Shown here in pieces: positions 31,693 to 33,858 of a stretch of 33,858 nucleotides of DNA. The notes under the pieces are model-generated. The model did no database searches. It saw only the letters and a program-made list of their open reading frames with translations, and was not told the DNA's origin. Position numbers and translations under genes: made by a program. The DNA is from Alphaproteobacteria bacterium (lineage in GTDB: Bacteria; Pseudomonadota; Alphaproteobacteria; UBA9219), in assembly GCA_028708035.1 (NCBI GenBank), contig JAQVZU010000012.1, forward strand, positions 1 through 33,858, given 5' to 3'. Each line of letters starts with the position of its first letter. The first letter of the stretch is position 1.

Positions 31693-31719
31693 CGCGGCTT
31701 CCTCATCCTCAACCTTCGC

Positions 31720-31750
31720 GGCCCGGCTCCATGCCGGGCCGTTGCTTTTT
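31720..31750 (+). terminator. Rho-independent terminator or attenuator after the ParB-like gene
   Basis: GGCCCGGC (31720-31727) and GCCGGGCC (31733-31740) form a perfect 8-bp GC stem with loop TCCAT, followed by GTTGCTTTTT. The next gene's ribosome binding site starts only 2-3 bases later, so it may act as an attenuator rather than a full stop. Confidence 0.8.
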
Positions 31751-31764
31751 CAAGGAGATTCAAA

Positions 31765-32373
31765 ATGTCTATTCACGTCAAAGCCATCCATACGCCTTGG
31801 GGCTTGGCCGATCACGAGAAAACCTATGCCGACGGCATCGTTTTCTATGGCACGCCCTCGCACGGCGGACTGAAGCTTGATGCCGAACGTAACGCCAAAG
31901 TTCATCCAGCTTTGCGCGAGCAAGACGGATGGTATGAAGAGGATTGCGCTTGGGCCAAGGTCGCTTTCACCTTTCCCGAGGCTTTCCCCGAGACGGAGCG
32001 CGAGGTCGTGGTTCAGACGCTCAAAAATTGGTTTCCGGACGAATACGAGGCCGTAACCGGCACTGTTCTCGCGCTTGGCGAGTCTCGCATCAAAGATGAA
32101 CGATATTTCCTTAGGGAACATGCCGACGACTGGATAGTGATCTCGGCGATAAATTCGGACCGGCATCCTGGCATGGTCGAGTGCGTGGCCACGAAGGGCG
32201 GCGACTGCAATGGAGGCGTCGCGCGGCGTTATCTCGTCGCCGAAGGCGAGTACGACAAACGTGGTTCGTTCGGTTTCGTGATCGACGAAGCCCGCCACAT
32301 GCCTTACGACGGGCCAAGCAGCTTTGCCACATTCCGCGCCTATTCCGCTCATCACGTTCAGGCGGGAGGCTGA
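31765..32373 (+). CDS. DUF7007 domain protein
   Basis: A 202-residue protein with AAGGAG 8 bp before the ATG. It opens HVKAIHTPWGLADHEKTYADGIVFYGTPSHGGLKL and includes HPALREQDGWYEEDCAWAKVAFTFPEAFP, typical of DUF7007 proteins on alphaproteobacterial plasmids and integrative elements. The protein is acidic, soluble and aromatic-rich, with no membrane segment. Its biochemical role is unknown. It is followed after one base by the DUF6117 gene, so the two are co-translated. Confidence 0.8.
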   Translation: MSIHVKAIHTPWGLADHEKTYADGIVFYGTPSHGGLKLDAERNAKVHPALREQDGWYEEDCAWAKVAFTFPEAFPETEREVVVQTLKNWFPDEYEAVTGTVLALGESRIKDERYFLREHADDWIVISAINSDRHPGMVECVATKGGDCNGGVARRYLVAEGEYDKRGSFGFVIDEARHMPYDGPSSFATFRAYSAHHVQAGG

Positions 32374-32374
32374 C

Positions 32375-32590
32375 ATGGCTATACCTGATTATGCCCGCGA
32401 GAACTTCGAGACGTTGCTCCGCGCCGCGGAAAGCGGCGACCTTGCGCTGATGGAATGCACGGAAGTCGCGAGCGGTTCGACGCGCTATGTCATCGTCGCC
32501 GTGGGGCGCGACAAAGAGGATTACGTCTTTACGCCATTCGGGCATCTGGCGGAAGGCAATCCGTTCGAGATGTACTGTCCGCCAGAGTGA
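32375..32590 (+). CDS. DUF6117 family small protein
   Basis: A 71-residue protein beginning MAIPDYARENFETLLRAAESGDLALMECTEVASG and containing YVFTPFGHLAEGNPFEMY, which fits the DUF6117 family. The start is the ATG right after the DUF7007 stop; GGGAGG just before it overlaps that gene. No function is known. It is one of the standard small genes in the ParB to strawberry-notch block. Confidence 0.78.
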   Translation: MAIPDYARENFETLLRAAESGDLALMECTEVASGSTRYVIVAVGRDKEDYVFTPFGHLAEGNPFEMYCPPE

Positions 32591-32597
32591 GAGCGCG

Positions 32598-32667
32598 CCG
32601 GGATGAGGCGAGCCGGAGAAGACAAAGAGAGCTTTCTCCGGCCCGTTCCTCAACCTCATTCCCGGAG
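32598..32667 (+). promoter_or_regulatory. Nested RNA stem-loop covering a ribosome binding site
   Basis: An inner perfect stem pairs GCCGGAGAA (32612-32620) with TTCTCCGGC (32634-32642). An outer stem pairs CCGGGATGAGG (32598-32608) with CCTCATTCCCGG (32654-32665), with one bulge. The GGAG ribosome binding site of the next gene is at 32664-32667, so its first two bases are within the outer stem. This could limit translation. There is no T-run, so it is not a simple terminator. Confidence 0.68.
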
Positions 32668-32675
32668 ACAAACCC

Positions 32676-33858
32676 ATGAATCTGATGCTTTCCAAGGCGG
32701 ATGTCAGTACCGCCGTTCCTCTTCGTACGCCCGAAGACACTGCCTCCTGCATTCTGCAAGCAGCGGAGCAAATCCTTCTCTCCCTTGAAAAAGGCGTCCT
32801 GATCGAAGCCAAAATCCTGCGACTGGCGATGGAGGTCGCTTTCGGCGGCTCCGATGCCGAAGGACTATGCACATGGAAAACGGCTTACGAAGTCTGCGAA
32901 GCCGCTCAGGTCCTTTTCCTTCGCAAATATGGACGCGCGATGCAGTCGCGCACAGTCACTCCCGCCGCTCTTCTTTCCATGATTGCGAAGATAGCGGAAT
33001 TGCTCCCGACGCACACGCGCCGAACGCAGGAATCCGAAGCCCTTCAGCAATTTTCAACGCCCGTGCCGCTCGGCCTTATAGCTTCCATAGCCGCAGGCAT
33101 CACCCAAAACGATGTCGTTCTGGAGCCTTCGGCTGGCACGGGCATGTTGGCGGTTTTCGCAGAAATTGCTGGCGCTCGCTTGGCGCTCAACGAAATCGCC
33201 GATGTCCGGGCAGCGTTGTTGAAGCGGCTCTTCCCCGACGCCGTTCTCTCAATGCACGACGCCGCAACCATCCATGACCGGCTCGATGCCGAGGTAAAGC
33301 CTTCCGTCGTTCTTATGAACCCGCCATTTTCGGCGGCCCTTCATGTGGCGCAGCGGATGCAAGACTCGGCATTCCGTCATATTGCGTCAGCATTTGTGCG
33401 GCTTGCTCAAGGCGGACGCCTTGTCGCCATCACTGGCGCGAATGTCGGGCCGGACAATCCCGCGTGGCGCGCCGCATTTGTCGAGCTTCAGGAGAAGGGA
33501 GGGCATGTCCGCTTCTCCTGCGCCATTGATGGCTCGGTCTATGCGAAGCACGGCACGATCTTCGACACGCGCCTGACCGTTATCGACAAGCTGCCGACAG
33601 CGGATGCGAATTCTCTTCCTTCGTCCATGTCCGCCGCGACGGTTGCCGAGTTGTTGACGCACGTAGCCGCACATCTCCCGCCGCGATCCGCTGTTTCCGG
33701 CCCTGTTGGTATTCTGGAAGCGACAAAACCGAATGTTGCGATCAAGGCAGTTTCGCCGCTAGCGATCAAGCCTCAAATTGCTGTCGTCTCTGCCGCTCCT
33801 GTTGCCATCGAGCTTGGTTATGAGCCGGTTACCGAAACGAGTGTGCCTCAACGCGCCG
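32676..33858 (+). CDS. Strawberry-notch/N6-methylase-type protein, 3' end beyond the window
   Basis: The frame is open from the ATG at 32676 to the window end (394 complete codons). After a helical N-terminal region there is a Rossmann-fold DNA methyltransferase-like domain: VVLEPSAGTGMLAVFAEIAG (SAM-binding loop, about 147-165) and VVLMNPPFSAAL (catalytic NPPF, about 212-218). Before these, LLPTHTRRTQESEALQQFSTPVPLG is the usual Q-x-F-x-T-P entry motif. This N-terminal methylase is typical of the large strawberry-notch helicase proteins on alphaproteobacterial mobile elements, in which an SF2 helicase follows. The helicase part is not in the window. It may modify or protect the element's DNA during transfer. 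Confidence 0.85.
   Translation, partial: MNLMLSKADVSTAVPLRTPEDTASCILQAAEQILLSLEKGVLIEAKILRLAMEVAFGGSDAEGLCTWKTAYEVCEAAQVLFLRKYGRAMQSRTVTPAALLSMIAKIAELLPTHTRRTQESEALQQFSTPVPLGLIASIAAGITQNDVVLEPSAGTGMLAVFAEIAGARLALNEIADVRAALLKRLFPDAVLSMHDAATIHDRLDAEVKPSVVLMNPPFSAALHVAQRMQDSAFRHIASAFVRLAQGGRLVAITGANVGPDNPAWRAAFVELQEKGGHVRFSCAIDGSVYAKHGTIFDTRLTVIDKLPTADANSLPSSMSAATVAELLTHVAAHLPPRSAVSGPVGILEATKPNVAIKAVSPLAIKPQIAVVSAAPVAIELGYEPVTETSVPQRA

Noticed and set aside
1-33858. CRISPR arrays, tRNA or rRNA genes, insertion sequences, integrase and attachment sites
   Set aside because: I looked on both strands and saw no regularly spaced identical repeats, tRNA-like cloverleaf, transposase or tyrosine/serine recombinase motifs. 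Attachment sites may lie outside the window.

Overview
The window reads as accessory, mobile DNA from an alphaproteobacterium. The evidence is the right-hand block (ParB-like protein, DUF7007, DUF6117, and a strawberry-notch/methylase-type protein), the DUF6499-DUF2285 regulator typical of rhizobial integrative elements, and a TIGR01459-type HAD hydrolase. No integrase, tRNA, rRNA or CRISPR array is visible, so the element boundaries are outside the window. The first 18 bases are not genomic: bases 2-18 match the end of the Illumina TruSeq adapter, so the left edge is a contig end that cuts the first gene.

Region 1 (19-10581, plus strand) is a tightly packed six-gene restriction/defence operon: 5'-truncated cytosine-5 DNA methyltransferase, an ankyrin-repeat/sigma-70 fusion, a GHKL (MutL/MORC/Hsp90-like) ATPase, a Z1 helicase-like ATPase, a DUF4420 PD-(D/E)XK nuclease and an AIPR protein. 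The GHKL-Z1-nuclease-methylase set is a known type of restriction system; the sigma factor inside it is the unusual part. A minus-strand RecB-nuclease/UPF1-like helicase (10525-13977) converges on it with overlapping 3' ends.

Region 2 (14027-18054) holds a small membrane protein, a hypothetical protein, a DUF2156/GNAT-like acyltransferase and an HTH regulator on the minus strand. It then switches to plus-strand small genes and a second, paralogous HTH regulator. The divergent control region has tandem 21-bp units, each with a TACC-N7-GGTA dyad, and a 20-bp perfect palindrome follows the minus-strand hypothetical gene. Four helically spaced 12-bp repeats follow the second regulator.

Region 3 (18120-25102, plus strand) looks like one long, translationally coupled operon. 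It begins with small proteins, three of which share one small domain. It continues with five enzymes: a Rossmann SDR, a BioB/HydE/PylB-like radical SAM enzyme, a HAD phosphatase, an ATP-grasp ligase and a PLP aminotransferase. I do not recognise this cluster; it is the best candidate for an undescribed biosynthetic pathway. Two of its enzymes carry lesions at exact positions: a -1 shift near the radical SAM C-terminus, and two in-frame stops (TAG, TAA) just after a well-placed start of the aminotransferase. The cluster is therefore either decaying, mis-assembled or recoded.

Region 4 (25103-33858) is the mobile-element backbone: a gap with a 37-codon basic small ORF, the DUF6499-DUF2285 regulator, an SNase-like protein lacking its catalytic residues, and a minus-strand operon of transglutaminase/TPR protein, secreted mini-Rhs protein and two putative immunity proteins. 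The ParB-DUF7007-DUF6117-strawberry-notch series follows, with a DnaA-box-like site and strong RNA hairpins between genes.
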